From the NCBI RefSeq assembly GCF_036346295.1, contig NZ_CP107819.1, positions 496,001-560,000 on the forward strand: a stretch of 64,000 nt of DNA, in the 5' to 3' direction. Position numbers and translations under genes: made by a program. The notes below the pieces were generated by a model. It searched no databases and was not told the origin of the DNA. It saw nothing but the letters and a program-made list of their open reading frames with translations. Below are positions 1 to 8,600 of the stretch, piece after piece. Numbering within the stretch: the stretch's first letter is position 1; every line of letters starts with the position of its first letter. Source of the stretch: Streptomyces sp. NBC_00536 (GTDB taxonomy: Bacteria; Actinomycetota; Actinomycetes; Streptomycetales; Streptomycetaceae).

Positions 1-91
1 GGGCCGCCAACAGTGCGCACAGCAGCAGCGCGCACAGCAGCGGCGCGCATCGCAGGAGGGCGTGGCGGGCCACGCGTAGGGGGCTCTGCAT
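1..91 (-). CDS. 5' end of a secreted or membrane protein, cut by the window edge
   Basis: A minus-strand frame opens at an ATG at 91 and runs off the left edge after 30 codons. It encodes a short basic start (MQSPLRVARH) followed by a very hydrophobic Leu/Cys/Ala segment (CAPLLCALLLCALLAA), as in a signal peptide or first membrane helix. An AGGTG ribosome-binding sequence lies about 6 nt upstream. The rest of the protein is outside the window, so no function can be given. It would be divergent from the gene at 364. Confidence 0.55.
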   Translation of the reverse strand, partial: MQSPLRVARHALLRCAPLLCALLLCALLAA

Positions 92-363
92 CTGGCACCT
101 GCCGGGTCCGGTCGTGTGTCCGTCGTCGGCCCGTCGTCGGACCGCCGCATGTCCGACGTGAAGGGACGCGGTCAAGTTACCGGCCGGTCGCACACAGTGG
201 AAGGGCGAGCGGGGGTGCGGGTGGGAAGGCGTGGGGCGGCACGGGGAAGCACGGGGGCGGTCGTACGGCGGGAACCCACCCTGGCGAAAGCGCCACGCCG
301 TGGGCCCGGCCCCTCTACGGTGCCTCCAGGGGGCTCCTCTCGGTCGGCGGAAGGCGGGGGCGG

Positions 364-666
364 ATGGACAGGGAAGAAGACATGCGGCTGGCGAGGATCA
401 CCCCGGAGATCTCGCGCCGCACCATCACCCTGCTGCGGGAGCTGGCCGGGCTGGAGCCGCCGGAGCGGGTGCCGGAGGACGCGATGGTCCTGGCGGACGC
501 GATCCTCGCCGAGCACGGCACGGACGGGCTCCGGGTCCTGGTCATGACCCTGTCGGCGTGGGCGACCGCCCAGATAGAGAACGTCGCGGAGCTGAGCCAG
601 CGCAGTTACGAGGCGGTGCTCGACGCGATGGAGCTGGCCTGCATGGAGGCCAACGGCGACGAATAA
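364..666 (+). CDS. small hypothetical protein (100 aa)
   Basis: I do not recognise this family. The frame encodes a mostly helical, acidic soluble protein with no signal peptide, membrane segment or cysteine motif apart from one Cys near the C-terminus. Two starts are plausible: ATG 364 (GGAAGG about 9 nt upstream) and ATG 382 (GGGAAG about 5 nt upstream, giving MRLARITPEI). The longer one is listed. The open frame continues further upstream, but that part is Arg/Gly/Ser-rich low-complexity translation and is not convincing. Three ACCGGT hexamers follow the stop. Confidence 0.65.
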   Translation: MDREEDMRLARITPEISRRTITLLRELAGLEPPERVPEDAMVLADAILAEHGTDGLRVLVMTLSAWATAQIENVAELSQRSYEAVLDAMELACMEANGDE

Positions 667-667
667 C

Positions 668-695
668 ACCGGTACGGGACCGGTATGACACCGGT
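668..695. promoter_or_regulatory. three ACCGGT hexamers at exact 11-bp spacing
   Basis: The self-complementary hexamer ACCGGT occurs at 668, 679 and 690, one helical turn apart, directly after the stop at 666 and about 75 bp before the GTG at 770. Any two neighbouring copies can pair as a 6-bp stem with a 5-nt loop, so this could be a terminator-like hairpin or a phased protein-binding array. Sequence observation only. Confidence 0.4.
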
Positions 696-769
696 TCGCG
701 ACGGGGTACGGCCATCCGGCCGCCGTTCGGCGACACTGGTGGAGCGGGGGGTCCCGAACGGAGGCCGTC

Positions 770-1216
770 GTGAGCAACCCTTCCCCCATCCGGCTCGCTG
801 CAGCCCTGTCCACCGAACACCGTGGACGGCTGATGAGTCACGCCCGTGAGGTCAATTTCCCCGAGGGTACGCGGATCTTCGACGAAGGAAACCGCGCCGA
901 AACCTTCTGGATCGTCCGCTCCGGCACCGTCACCCTGGAGATCCCGGTCCCCGGCCGCCGCCCCGCCCCGGTGGAGAACCTCGGTCCCGGTGAGCTGGTG
1001 GGCTGGTCATGGCTGTTCCCGCCGTACGTCTGGCAGCTCGGCGCCGAGGCGATGACCCCGGTCCGCGCGTACGAGTTCGACGGCATGACCGTGCGGATGC
1101 TCATGGACGCCGATCCCGCTTTCGGCTCGGCCGTGGGGCAGTGGGTGGGCCGGGTTCTGGCTCACCGGCTGCACCAGACCCGCACCCGCCTGCTCGACCT
1201 GTACGCCCCCCACTAG
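770..1216 (+). CDS. cyclic-nucleotide-binding-domain protein without a DNA-binding domain
   Basis: The 148-aa product is a single CRP/FNR-type beta-roll sensor domain: EGTRIFDEG and the FWIVRSGTVTLEI strand pair at about residues 30-62, then GPGELVGWSW at about 78-90. A CRP protein would continue into a dimerisation helix and a winged helix; here the chain stops after a short C-terminal helix. The phosphate-binding cassette lacks the usual Arg-Ala-Ala, so cAMP binding is doubtful, and the GWSWLFPPY motif suggests a different ligand or a partner-binding role. It starts at GTG 770 with GGAGG 5 nt upstream. Domain assignment is solid; ligand and partner are unknown. Confidence 0.85.
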   Translation: MSNPSPIRLAAALSTEHRGRLMSHAREVNFPEGTRIFDEGNRAETFWIVRSGTVTLEIPVPGRRPAPVENLGPGELVGWSWLFPPYVWQLGAEAMTPVRAYEFDGMTVRMLMDADPAFGSAVGQWVGRVLAHRLHQTRTRLLDLYAPH

Positions 1217-1441
1217 GGCGTTTGCGGGTCGTACCGGCCCCCGCACCGGCCGGGTACCGGCCGCGCGCGGGTCCGTGGTGGCCCGATGTCGACGGACCGA
1301 TCTTCGGCCGTTTCGTATACACGTTCCATACCGCTCTTCCTCCAGGTCACAGGAGCCCGGACCGGCACAACCTGCAATCATGCGGTCGCTTTCGGTGACG
1401 CGAAATGGGGGTGGGCGTACGCGGTCATGCCCTGGGTGGGC

Positions 1442-1485
1442 AACACTCGTGTCCGTTATCCGAAACAACCACCCAAGGGAGTGTT
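1442..1485 (+). promoter_or_regulatory. inverted repeat able to cover the RBS of the protease-inhibitor gene
   Basis: AACACTC at 1442-1448 is perfectly complementary to GAGTGTT at 1479-1485. The right arm overlaps the end of the AAGGGA ribosome-binding site that precedes the ATG at 1490. If transcribed, the pairing could limit ribosome access. This is inferred from complementarity alone; the transcription start is unknown. Confidence 0.25.
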
Positions 1486-1489
1486 CGAA

Positions 1490-1933
1490 ATGCGGTCCAT
1501 CGCAAGGGGTATGGGTCTCGCTTCAGCGGCCATGGCGCTCACCGCGCTCACCGCACTGGCCGGGTCGGGGGCGGCCGACGCCGCCCCGTCCGGCGCCGAG
1601 AGCCTCTACGCGCCGTCCGCGCTGGTGCTCGGGGTCACGGCGGGCGACGACGCCCGCCACGGGACGGTCCTGCGCGCCGTGACGCTCGTCTGCGCGCCCC
1701 GGCCGAGCGGGACGCACCCGGACCCGGCCGCCGCGTGTACGGAGTTACTCGCGGCAGCGGGCCGGCCCGACATGATCACGGAAGGCGGTGCCGCAGCGGT
1801 CTGTACCAGGGAGTACGACCCGGTGACGGTGACGGCCGACGGGGTCTGGCAGGGCAAGCGGTTCACCTACGACCACACCTTCGCCAACCGGTGCGCGATG
1901 CGGGCCGGCAGCGGCGCCGTCTTCGCCTTCTGA
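1490..1933 (+). CDS. Streptomyces subtilisin inhibitor (SSI family), predicted trypsin-type P1 Arg
   Basis: The 147-aa precursor has a signal peptide (about residues 1-32, Ala-rich, cleavage near ADAA/P) and the full SSI domain: SLYAPSALVLGV, LRAVTLVCAP, and YDPVTVTADGVWQGKRF with the terminal AVFAF. The four family cysteines are present (68, 83, 105, 135). Aligning the reactive loop CTREY with CPMVY of classical SSI puts Arg107 at P1 and Glu108 at P1'. The inhibitor should therefore block trypsin-like proteases rather than subtilisin, as known for Lys/Arg-P1 members. AAGGGA precedes the ATG. Leu86 is a TTA codon (1745-1747), so translation may depend on the bldA tRNA. It stands alone and ends opposite a minus-strand gene. 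Confidence 0.95.
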   Translation: MRSIARGMGLASAAMALTALTALAGSGAADAAPSGAESLYAPSALVLGVTAGDDARHGTVLRAVTLVCAPRPSGTHPDPAAACTELLAAAGRPDMITEGGAAAVCTREYDPVTVTADGVWQGKRFTYDHTFANRCAMRAGSGAVFAF

Positions 1934-1954
1934 CCTGCCGACTCCCGTGAGCCG

Positions 1955-2839
1955 TCAGCCCAGTTCGAGGCTGGTCACCCCGTAGAGACCGGGGAGATCG
2001 ACCTCGGGCGCCGGGCCCGTGTACATCCGGGCGGCCTCGAAGGTGGGGACCAGGCCGAGTCCGGACATCAGGGCGAGGGCGGCGGGATTGGCGTCGGGGA
2101 CGTCCACCGCCACCGGTCCCGCTCCCCCGTCCGGGGCCCCGGACACCGTCGCCGCCAGCCGCCGGATCAGGGCGGCGGCGACGGCCGGGGTGGAGGCGTA
2201 GAGCGGACCGATCCGCGAGGCCGCGCTGCACGGCCGGATCACCCCGAGGCCCTCGATCCGCCCGTCACGGACGGCGGCGAGCGCACTGCGGCCGGGGAAG
2301 CCGGTCCAGGCGGCGAGGAAGGAGTCGCGCGGTTCGGGGAAGAACCGGCGGTCGTAGGCGGCGAGTTCGGCGAAGGGCAGGGAGCGGGCGTCGATCACCT
2401 CGACGCCGGAGCCGTCACTCCCAGCGGCGCCGCCGCTCCCGTCCGCCGCGGGGACGCCCTCGTGACGGACGTTGTTCCAGGCGGAACGGAACCCGGACTT
2501 GCGGTAGTTGTCCTGCTGGGCGACGACCCCGTCGAGGCCGACGAGGCGCCCGTCGAGCCGGTGCATCGCGGCGTTCCAGAGCTGGATCCCGTACCCCTGC
2601 CCGCGCACGGCGGGGCGGGCGATGTAGAACCCGATGAACCCGAACCCGGCGCCGTAGCGGACGGCGGAGACGCAGGCCACGGGCTCGCCGCCGAGCCGGC
2701 CCACGAGGAAGCCGCCGGGGTCGGCCACGGCGAAGGCCAGCGGGTCGGACGCGCCGGGGTTCCACCCCTCGTCGTCGGCCCAGGCCCGGAACAGTTCCAT
2801 GTCCGCGGCGCTCGCGCCGGCGATCTCGAATGCCGTCAT
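1955..2839 (-). CDS. GNAT-family N-acetyltransferase, two GNAT-like halves
   Basis: The 294-aa product has an N-terminal GNAT fold with the acetyl-CoA motif A (RPAVRGQGYG, residues 75-84), followed from about residue 150 by a second GNAT-like domain (FPGRSALAAVRDGRIEGLGVIRP, then AALIRRLAA). This two-domain layout is typical of acetyltransferases whose C-terminal half resembles the Acetyltransf_18 type. The substrate cannot be told from sequence. No clear ribosome-binding site precedes the ATG at 2839, so it may be leaderless or start slightly differently. It converges on the protease-inhibitor gene and follows the lipoprotein gene on the same strand. Confidence 0.9.
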   Translation of the reverse strand: MTAFEIAGASAADMELFRAWADDEGWNPGASDPLAFAVADPGGFLVGRLGGEPVACVSAVRYGAGFGFIGFYIARPAVRGQGYGIQLWNAAMHRLDGRLVGLDGVVAQQDNYRKSGFRSAWNNVRHEGVPAADGSGGAAGSDGSGVEVIDARSLPFAELAAYDRRFFPEPRDSFLAAWTGFPGRSALAAVRDGRIEGLGVIRPCSAASRIGPLYASTPAVAAALIRRLAATVSGAPDGGAGPVAVDVPDANPAALALMSGLGLVPTFEAARMYTGPAPEVDLPGLYGVTSLELG

Positions 2840-2914
2840 GCGCGGTGTTGTACCAGAAGAACGGTGCGTGGCGGTACGGCGCCCGGCGCGTCCCGGGCGG
2901 GGCCCGACGGGCCG

Positions 2915-3541
2915 TCAGTGGCCGCCGCGGGGCTGCCAGCAGCCGCCTTCCATGTACGAGCCGTGGGTGTCGATCCGCACCGGAGCCTTCAGCTGGCCGC
3001 CGACGCAGGGACCGGACTCGTGGACCCGCAGTTCGAACCAGAGCCCGCTGCCCTCGGCCGAGGCCCCCTTGATGACCTCCGGTCCCACCGTGTAGCCGAG
3101 ACCTTCCAGCGCGGTCCGCAGCTCGGCCGCGGTGCGCGGCGCGGTCTTCCCCTCACCGGTCAGGGCCGCCTTGATGCGCTCCGCGTGGGCCTCGCCACGG
3201 CACTGCTCGATGGGGGTGTCCGGCAGCTCCTGCTTGAACGCGTTGTTCTCGGCGTACTTGTTCGCCTCCGGGTCCGTCCCGGTGGCGCCCGGCGCCTTGG
3301 GAAGGCTGGTGGCCCGGCCCGCGCACCGGGCCGCGATCTCCGGAAACTGCCGGTCGTGCCGCACGACGGCCTCGCGGGCCCGGGCGGCGTAGTCCACGGA
3401 CGGGGAGGCGGCCGGGGAGAAAGCCGGGGAGCCCGACGGACCCGGGGCGGCGTCGCCCGTGGTCGACATGGTGCCGCAGGCGGTCAGCGCGAGCAGACCG
3501 GAGGCGAACAGGACGGCGGCGGGGGTGCGGCGGGATATCAA
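2915..3541 (-). CDS. secreted lipoprotein of unknown function
   Basis: A TTG start at 3541 is chosen because GGAG lies 5 nt upstream and the peptide then begins with a textbook lipoprotein signal: MISRRT, a hydrophobic core and the lipobox LTAC (Cys22). The open frame extends upstream to a GTG at 3622, but that part is not signal-like. After the lipid anchor there is a Ser/Pro/Ala-rich linker, then a globular domain of about 150 residues with four cysteines (AARCAG, EQCRG, GPCVGG, GGCWQP) likely to form disulfides. No known domain is recognised. It is divergent from the VOC gene at 3712 across an 18-bp palindrome. Confidence 0.8.
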   Translation of the reverse strand: MISRRTPAAVLFASGLLALTACGTMSTTGDAAPGPSGSPAFSPAASPSVDYAARAREAVVRHDRQFPEIAARCAGRATSLPKAPGATGTDPEANKYAENNAFKQELPDTPIEQCRGEAHAERIKAALTGEGKTAPRTAAELRTALEGLGYTVGPEVIKGASAEGSGLWFELRVHESGPCVGGQLKAPVRIDTHGSYMEGGCWQPRGGH

Positions 3542-3622
3542 GGCGTCTCCATGCTCCCTGACGGACGGTCCCCGGCGGGCGGGGCGGCAGCGATCAGTAT
3601 CCACACCCCACCCCGCGGGCAC

Positions 3623-3640
3623 CTGAGTACGGGTACTCAG
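3623..3640. promoter_or_regulatory. perfect 18-bp palindrome CTGAGTAC-GG-GTACTCAG
   Basis: Eight-base arms at 3623-3630 and 3633-3640 flank a GG centre. The site is in the divergent gap between the lipoprotein gene (TTG 3541) and the VOC gene (ATG 3712). A TATAAC hexamer at 3667-3672 could be the -10 of the VOC gene, placing the palindrome at about -35 or just upstream. Size and symmetry suit a dimeric repressor such as a TetR- or GntR-type protein; none is encoded next to it. Confidence 0.5.
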
Positions 3641-3711
3641 CCGGGGCCGGTGTCAGTGGGCCCGGCTATAACGGACGTGAAGACCGGGCCCGTCCGTCCC
3701 TGGAGACCGCC

Positions 3712-4188
3712 ATGACCACAGCCATGACCACTGCCGCGACCCCCGTGCACTGGAAGCTCGTCGTCGACTGCGCCGATCCGCTGCGCCTGGCGCATTTCTG
3801 GTCCGCCGCGCTGGGCTACGAGCGCGAGGACCATGCCGAGCTGATCGAGCGGCTGATCGGCTTCGGCGCGGTCACGGACGACGACTGGAAGGTGGTGGAG
3901 GGCCGCAAGGTCTGGCGGTCGGCCGCGGCCGTACGCCACCCCGGGGACCCGGTCGATCCGCAGACCGGGGTCGGGCTCGGGCGGCGGGTGCTGTTCAACG
4001 CCGTACCGGAGCCCAAGCAGGGCAAGAACCGGCTGCACATCGATCTGCACTTCGGCCCGGAGCGGCGGGTGGCCGAGAGCGAGCGGCTGACCGCGCTGGG
4101 GGCCACGGTGATCCGGGCCGTGGAGGAACACGGCGGTGCGCATGTGGTGATGGCGGACCCCGAGGGCAACGAGTTCTGCGTGCAGTGA
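3712..4188 (+). CDS. VOC-superfamily (glyoxalase-like) protein
   Basis: The 158-aa protein has the paired beta-alpha-beta-beta-beta modules of the vicinal oxygen chelate fold: HWKLVVDCADPLRLAHFWSAALGY at the N-terminus and HIDLHFG, GAHVVMADPEGNEFCVQ at the C-terminus. The closing DPEGNEFC is typical of the Glyoxalase_6 type found in actinobacteria. Candidate metal ligands are His14, the HIDLH histidines and the final Glu. GGAGA lies 7 nt before the ATG. Function is not predictable beyond the fold. An operator-like palindrome lies about 70 bp upstream, so it may be inducible. Confidence 0.88.
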   Translation: MTTAMTTAATPVHWKLVVDCADPLRLAHFWSAALGYEREDHAELIERLIGFGAVTDDDWKVVEGRKVWRSAAAVRHPGDPVDPQTGVGLGRRVLFNAVPEPKQGKNRLHIDLHFGPERRVAESERLTALGATVIRAVEEHGGAHVVMADPEGNEFCVQ

Positions 4189-4267
4189 CCCGGCGGTCGG
4201 CCCCGGTTGTCCGGCGCGCCGGTTAATGCTTCGCCGCGGCAGCGGGGTGCTGCGTAGGGTCGCAGCC

Positions 4268-5002
4268 ATGGGGAAGCCACTTGTCGTCGTGTTCAGCGGG
4301 GCCGGAATGTCCACGGATTCCGGGATTCCGGACTACCGGGGGCCGCAGGGTCTGTGGCGCCGGGATCCCGGCGCCGAGAAGTTGGTGACGTACGAGTACT
4401 ACATGGAGGATCCGGAGATCCGGCGCCGGTCCTGGCTGATGCGGGCCGAGATCGCGGCGCTCGGCGCCCGGCCCAACGCGGCGCACCTGGCCGTCGCCGC
4501 CCTGGAGCGCGGCGGGACCCCGGTCCGGGTCGTCACCCAGAACGTCGACGGGCTGCACCAGCTCGCCGGAATGCCCGACCGCAAGGTCTTCGAGCTGCAC
4601 GGCACCGCCCGGGCCGTCGTCTGCACCCGGTGTCACGTCCGCTCCCCGATGGCGGAGACCCTGGAGCGGGTCGCGGCGGGCGAGCCCGATCCCCCGTGCC
4701 TGATCTGCGGCGGGATCCTCAAGGCGGGCACCGTGATGTTCGGCGAGCGGCTCGACCCCGAGGTGCTGGCCCAGGCCATGGCCGTGGCCAAGGGCTGCCA
4801 GATCTTCATCGCGGTGGGGAGCACGCTCCAGGTGCAGCCCGCCGCCTCGCTGGCCGGGATCGCGGCCGAGCACGGGGCCCGGCTGATCATCGTGAACGCC
4901 GAGGAGACCCCGTACGACGCGCTCGCCGACGAACTGATCCGCGAGCCGATCGGGAGCGCGCTGCCCGCGCTCCTCGACCGGCTCCAGGACGTCCAGGTGT
5001 AG
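4268..5002 (+). CDS. Sir2-type NAD-dependent protein deacylase (sirtuin)
   Basis: The 244-aa product carries all sirtuin hallmarks: the NAD-binding GAGMSTDSGIPDYRG (residues 11-25), TQNVDGLH, catalytic His111 in ELHG, a structural zinc site of Cys119, Cys122, Cys144 and Cys147, and the VGSTLQVQPA loop. It should remove acyl groups from lysines using NAD and release nicotinamide. Start 4268 gives MGKPLVVVFSG, as in other actinobacterial sirtuins; an in-frame ATG at 4226 would add 14 Arg-rich residues. Neither start has a strong ribosome-binding site. It is monocistronic and converges on the gene at 5034. Confidence 0.95.
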   Translation: MGKPLVVVFSGAGMSTDSGIPDYRGPQGLWRRDPGAEKLVTYEYYMEDPEIRRRSWLMRAEIAALGARPNAAHLAVAALERGGTPVRVVTQNVDGLHQLAGMPDRKVFELHGTARAVVCTRCHVRSPMAETLERVAAGEPDPPCLICGGILKAGTVMFGERLDPEVLAQAMAVAKGCQIFIAVGSTLQVQPAASLAGIAAEHGARLIIVNAEETPYDALADELIREPIGSALPALLDRLQDVQV

Positions 5003-5033
5003 GGGGTGCCCGGTGGATCAGGGCCGGGGCGGG

Positions 5034-5516
5034 TCAGCCGCCCGCGTGGGCCTTCTTCACCGCGGCCAGGTCGATCTTCTTCATCGTGTACACGGCGGCG
5101 CTGGCCCGGGCGGCCTTCTCCGGGTCGGGGTCGCTGATCAGGTCGATCACCTCGGCCGGGACGACCTGCCAGGACAGCCCGAAGCGGTCCTTGAGCCAGC
5201 CGCACTGCGACTCCTCGCCGCCGTCGGCGGTCAGCGCCGCCCAGTAGTGGTCCACCTCGGCCTGGTCCTCGCAGTGGATCTGGAAGGAGACGGCCTCGCT
5301 GAAGGTGAACATGGGGCCGCCGTTGAGCCCGATGAACTTCTGCCCGTTGATCTCGAACTCGACGACCATCACGGACCCGGGTTCGCCGGGACCGGCATCG
5401 TTGTAGTGGCCGACGCGGCCCCGCTTGCCGTCCTTGAAGACGGACAGGTAGAAGTCGGCGGCCGCTTCCGCGTTGTCGTCGAACCACAGGCACGTGGTGA
5501 AACCGTTGCCGATCAT
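5034..5516 (-). CDS. PhnB-like VOC-family protein
   Basis: The 160-aa protein begins TTCLWFDDNAEAAADFYLSVF and includes FIGLNGGPMFTFSEAVSFQIHC, LKDRFGLSWQVVP and a helical C-terminus (AAVYTMKKIDLAAVKKA). These match the PhnB-like/3-demethylubiquinone-methyltransferase-like group of glyoxalase-fold proteins, which have no assigned enzyme activity in most actinobacteria. The ATG at 5516 is preceded by GGAGG, a good ribosome-binding site, so the upstream extension of the frame is rejected. It lies downstream of the wall-polymer transferase on the other side of a short gap. Confidence 0.9.
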   Translation of the reverse strand: MIGNGFTTCLWFDDNAEAAADFYLSVFKDGKRGRVGHYNDAGPGEPGSVMVVEFEINGQKFIGLNGGPMFTFSEAVSFQIHCEDQAEVDHYWAALTADGGEESQCGWLKDRFGLSWQVVPAEVIDLISDPDPEKAARASAAVYTMKKIDLAAVKKAHAGG

Positions 5517-5636
5517 GACTGCCTCCTGCGGGTGGTGTGAGCTGTTGTCCCACCCATACAGACCGGTCCCGGGCCCGATTCTCATCGGTGGGCCCGGGAC
5601 CAGTCCGTGAAGCACCCGTACGGGCTACATCTGCGG

Positions 5637-8600
5637 CTACATCTCCAGCATGCGGTCGACGACGCGCTCGGCGGCGCGGCCGTCGTCGAGGTCGCAGAAC
5701 TCGGCGCGGAAGGCGGCGCGCCGCTCGGCGTACTCGGCGCCCACCGCGTCCGCGTCGCGCACCGCGGCGATCAGGCTCGCCGAGTCGTGCAGCAGCGGGC
5801 CCGGCCCCTTGGCCTCAAGGTCGAGGGTGAGGCCGCGCAGCGTGTCGCGGTAGTGGTCGAGGTCGTAGGTGAACAGCAGGATCGGGCGGTCGGTGAGCGC
5901 GAAGTCGCACATCGCGGACGAGTAGTCCGAGACGAGTACGTCGGCCACGAGCAGCAGGTCGGTGGCGTCGGCCCAGCGGGACACGTCCATGACGAAGCCG
6001 TCGCGGACCGCGTCGCGGACCTGCTCGGTCACCCGGTAGTGGCCGCGGACCAGCAGCACGTGGTCCTCGCCCAGCTCGCGCCGGGCCTCGTCCAGGTCGA
6101 TGCGCAGGTCGAGCTTGTAGCCGCCGCTCCAGCCCTCGTTGTTCTCGCGCCAGGTCGGCATGTACAGCACGACCTTCTTGCCCTCGGGCAGGCCGAGGCG
6201 GCGGCGGATGCCGGCGATCCGGTCGGCGTCGGGGCGGACCAGCGCGTCGGTGCGCGGGCTGCCGACCTCCATGACCTCGCCCTTGAAGGCGAGGGCGCGC
6301 TTGAGGATCGGCGTGGCGAAACTGCTCGGCGAGGCGAGCAGGGACCACTGGGCGCTGTCGTGCTCCAGCGCTTCGAGCACCTCGGGGGACGAGTAGTAGT
6401 CGTGGATGAAGTCGTGGCCGATCTGCTTGAGCGGCGTGCCGTGCCAGGTCTGTACGACGACCTGGCCCTCGCGGCGGAAGAACGGCGCGGGGACGCTGTC
6501 GTTCACGACGTAGTAGCGGGCGCGGGCCAGTACGTCCCACGCCTCCAGGCTGCGGTACTGCACGGCGCGGGCGGTCGGCGGGACCTCGGCGCGGCCGTCG
6601 TTGACCAGCCAGATGTGCTCCAGGTCCGCGCCGCGGCGCAGCAGCTCCTCGTGGATGGCGCGCGGCGAGTCGCCGGCGCCGTTCCCCTGGAAGGTGTCGT
6701 AGACGATGACGTCCTTGAGCGGGGCACGGCGCTGCGCCGGGTAGGTGACGTCACGGGCGATGCGCTGTGCGTAGCGGGAGCGGTCGTGCGGGGTCAGCAG
6801 CGGGTCGGTGACCAGCGCCATGCGGTCGAAGAAGCGTGCTTCCACGCGCATCCGGCGGCCGTCCACGGTCACGGCCGCGGGGCCGGTGCCGAGGGCGGGG
6901 GCGATCAGCTGGACCGGGGCGCCCCGGTCGACTCCGAGCAGGCTCGCGGTGGCGCCGCCCTGGCTGACCGGGCGCAGCGTCGGCCACCAGCGGCCGTGCG
7001 GCAGCGTGGTCTTCCCGGCGAAGTGCTCCGGCAGGACCGGGGTGAAGACCGCTTCGAAGCGGCCGTCGCCGGTGGTGACGGGGTAGCTGTACTCCTCGCC
7101 GTGCCAGTTGTGCAGGACCAGCTCGTACGGCTCGTCGGCGCTGTCGGCGGGCGGGAGGAACGTACCGCGCAGGGTCAGCGTGCCGTCCTCGGCGGTGACC
7201 GTCTCCACCAGCGGGGGCGACGGCTGGAGGGAGAAGCAGAGCTGCCCGGTGGCGGTGCGCTTGACGAACACGGCGCGGCCGGTGCCGTCTCCGGGGACGG
7301 GCAGGACCAGGCCGGTGAACCCGCCGCGCTCGTCGTGCGCGAGGTCGACGGCGGTGCCGTCGGCGCGGGTCACGGTCAGGTTCCACGGCTCGGGGAGCCA
7401 TTCGCCGGGGGCGGGCACCGCGTCCGGCACGGCGGCCAGGTCGGCGATCGGCACGCGCACGGTGAAGGCGCTGCGGCCGCCGTGGGCGTCGGCGGTGGTC
7501 TCCAGCGGCAGCGTCAGGACGGTGCCGGAGTTCTGGTGCTCGGCGCGCAGCGCGGCTCCGGCGCCGAAGTCCGCGGCGAGTTCGCCGCTGATCTCGAAGG
7601 CGGTGTCGTCGGCGGCGGGGCGGACGTCCAGGACCCGGGCCCGGACGACCTCGACCGTGACGGTGAGCGCACCGGAGACGGTGGGCACGATCCGGACGTC
7701 GGGCGCCACCCAGTGGGCGGGCGGGGTCAGGCCGCTGTCGTGGTCGCCGCCCTTGAGCCGGGCGCGGTGCAGACCGCCGGCGCCGGTGACGGCGACCGAG
7801 GTGGTCCAGGTGCCGTCGCGCCACTTGCCGCCCTGCTGGAAGACGGAGGGGTCGACGACGGCGGTGAAACCGGCCCAGTCGGCGTGGCGCAGCGCGAGGT
7901 GCGCGGCGTTCACGGTGGCCATGGGCGCGGCGACGGTGCGGGTGTTGACGACCGTACGGCGGCGCTTGCCCTTCTCCCGGAAGATCAGCATCTTGCGGGA
8001 GCCCAGGCGGCTCTCGGCGCCGAGGTGGCCGGGCAGGGCGTAGCCGCGCAGCAGCAGCTTGCCGCCGCTCCAGGCCGCCTGTTCGAGCCTGCTGACGACG
8101 CGTCGTTCGCGGGGGCCGAGGGTGAGCACCTTGGCGGGGACGGGCGGGCGGCCCTGGAGGAAGGGGTAGTCGGCCTGCGGCCGGGCGAGCCCCTTGACGG
8201 GGACGCTGTAGGAGAAGTCGCCCTGGTGCTTGAGGAGGGCGATGAAGTCCTCGACGCGGCCTTCGCGGGCGAGGTAGGCCTTGAGCCGGTCGGCGACGGT
8301 GAGGTCGCTCCAGGGCTCGCTGCCGATCTCGCGGACCAGGGCGCCGACGTCGCGGACGAACGCGTCGCGGAAGTCCTGGCCGCCCTCGGGTACGTACTTG
8401 TAGATGAGCGGGAGTTCCTCGCTCAGCACGTTGTGGTCGTAGTCGCGCAGGTAACGGGCGTACTTGGCGCCGGTCTTGGCCTTGAGGGCGTCGCGGACCA
8501 GGCGGACGGAGGTGACGCGGTCGACGAGCGAGACCGGGTCGGTGGAGCGCTGGGTGATGGAGCGCTCGCCGGTCTCGCGGACGCGCCAGTGATAGACGAC

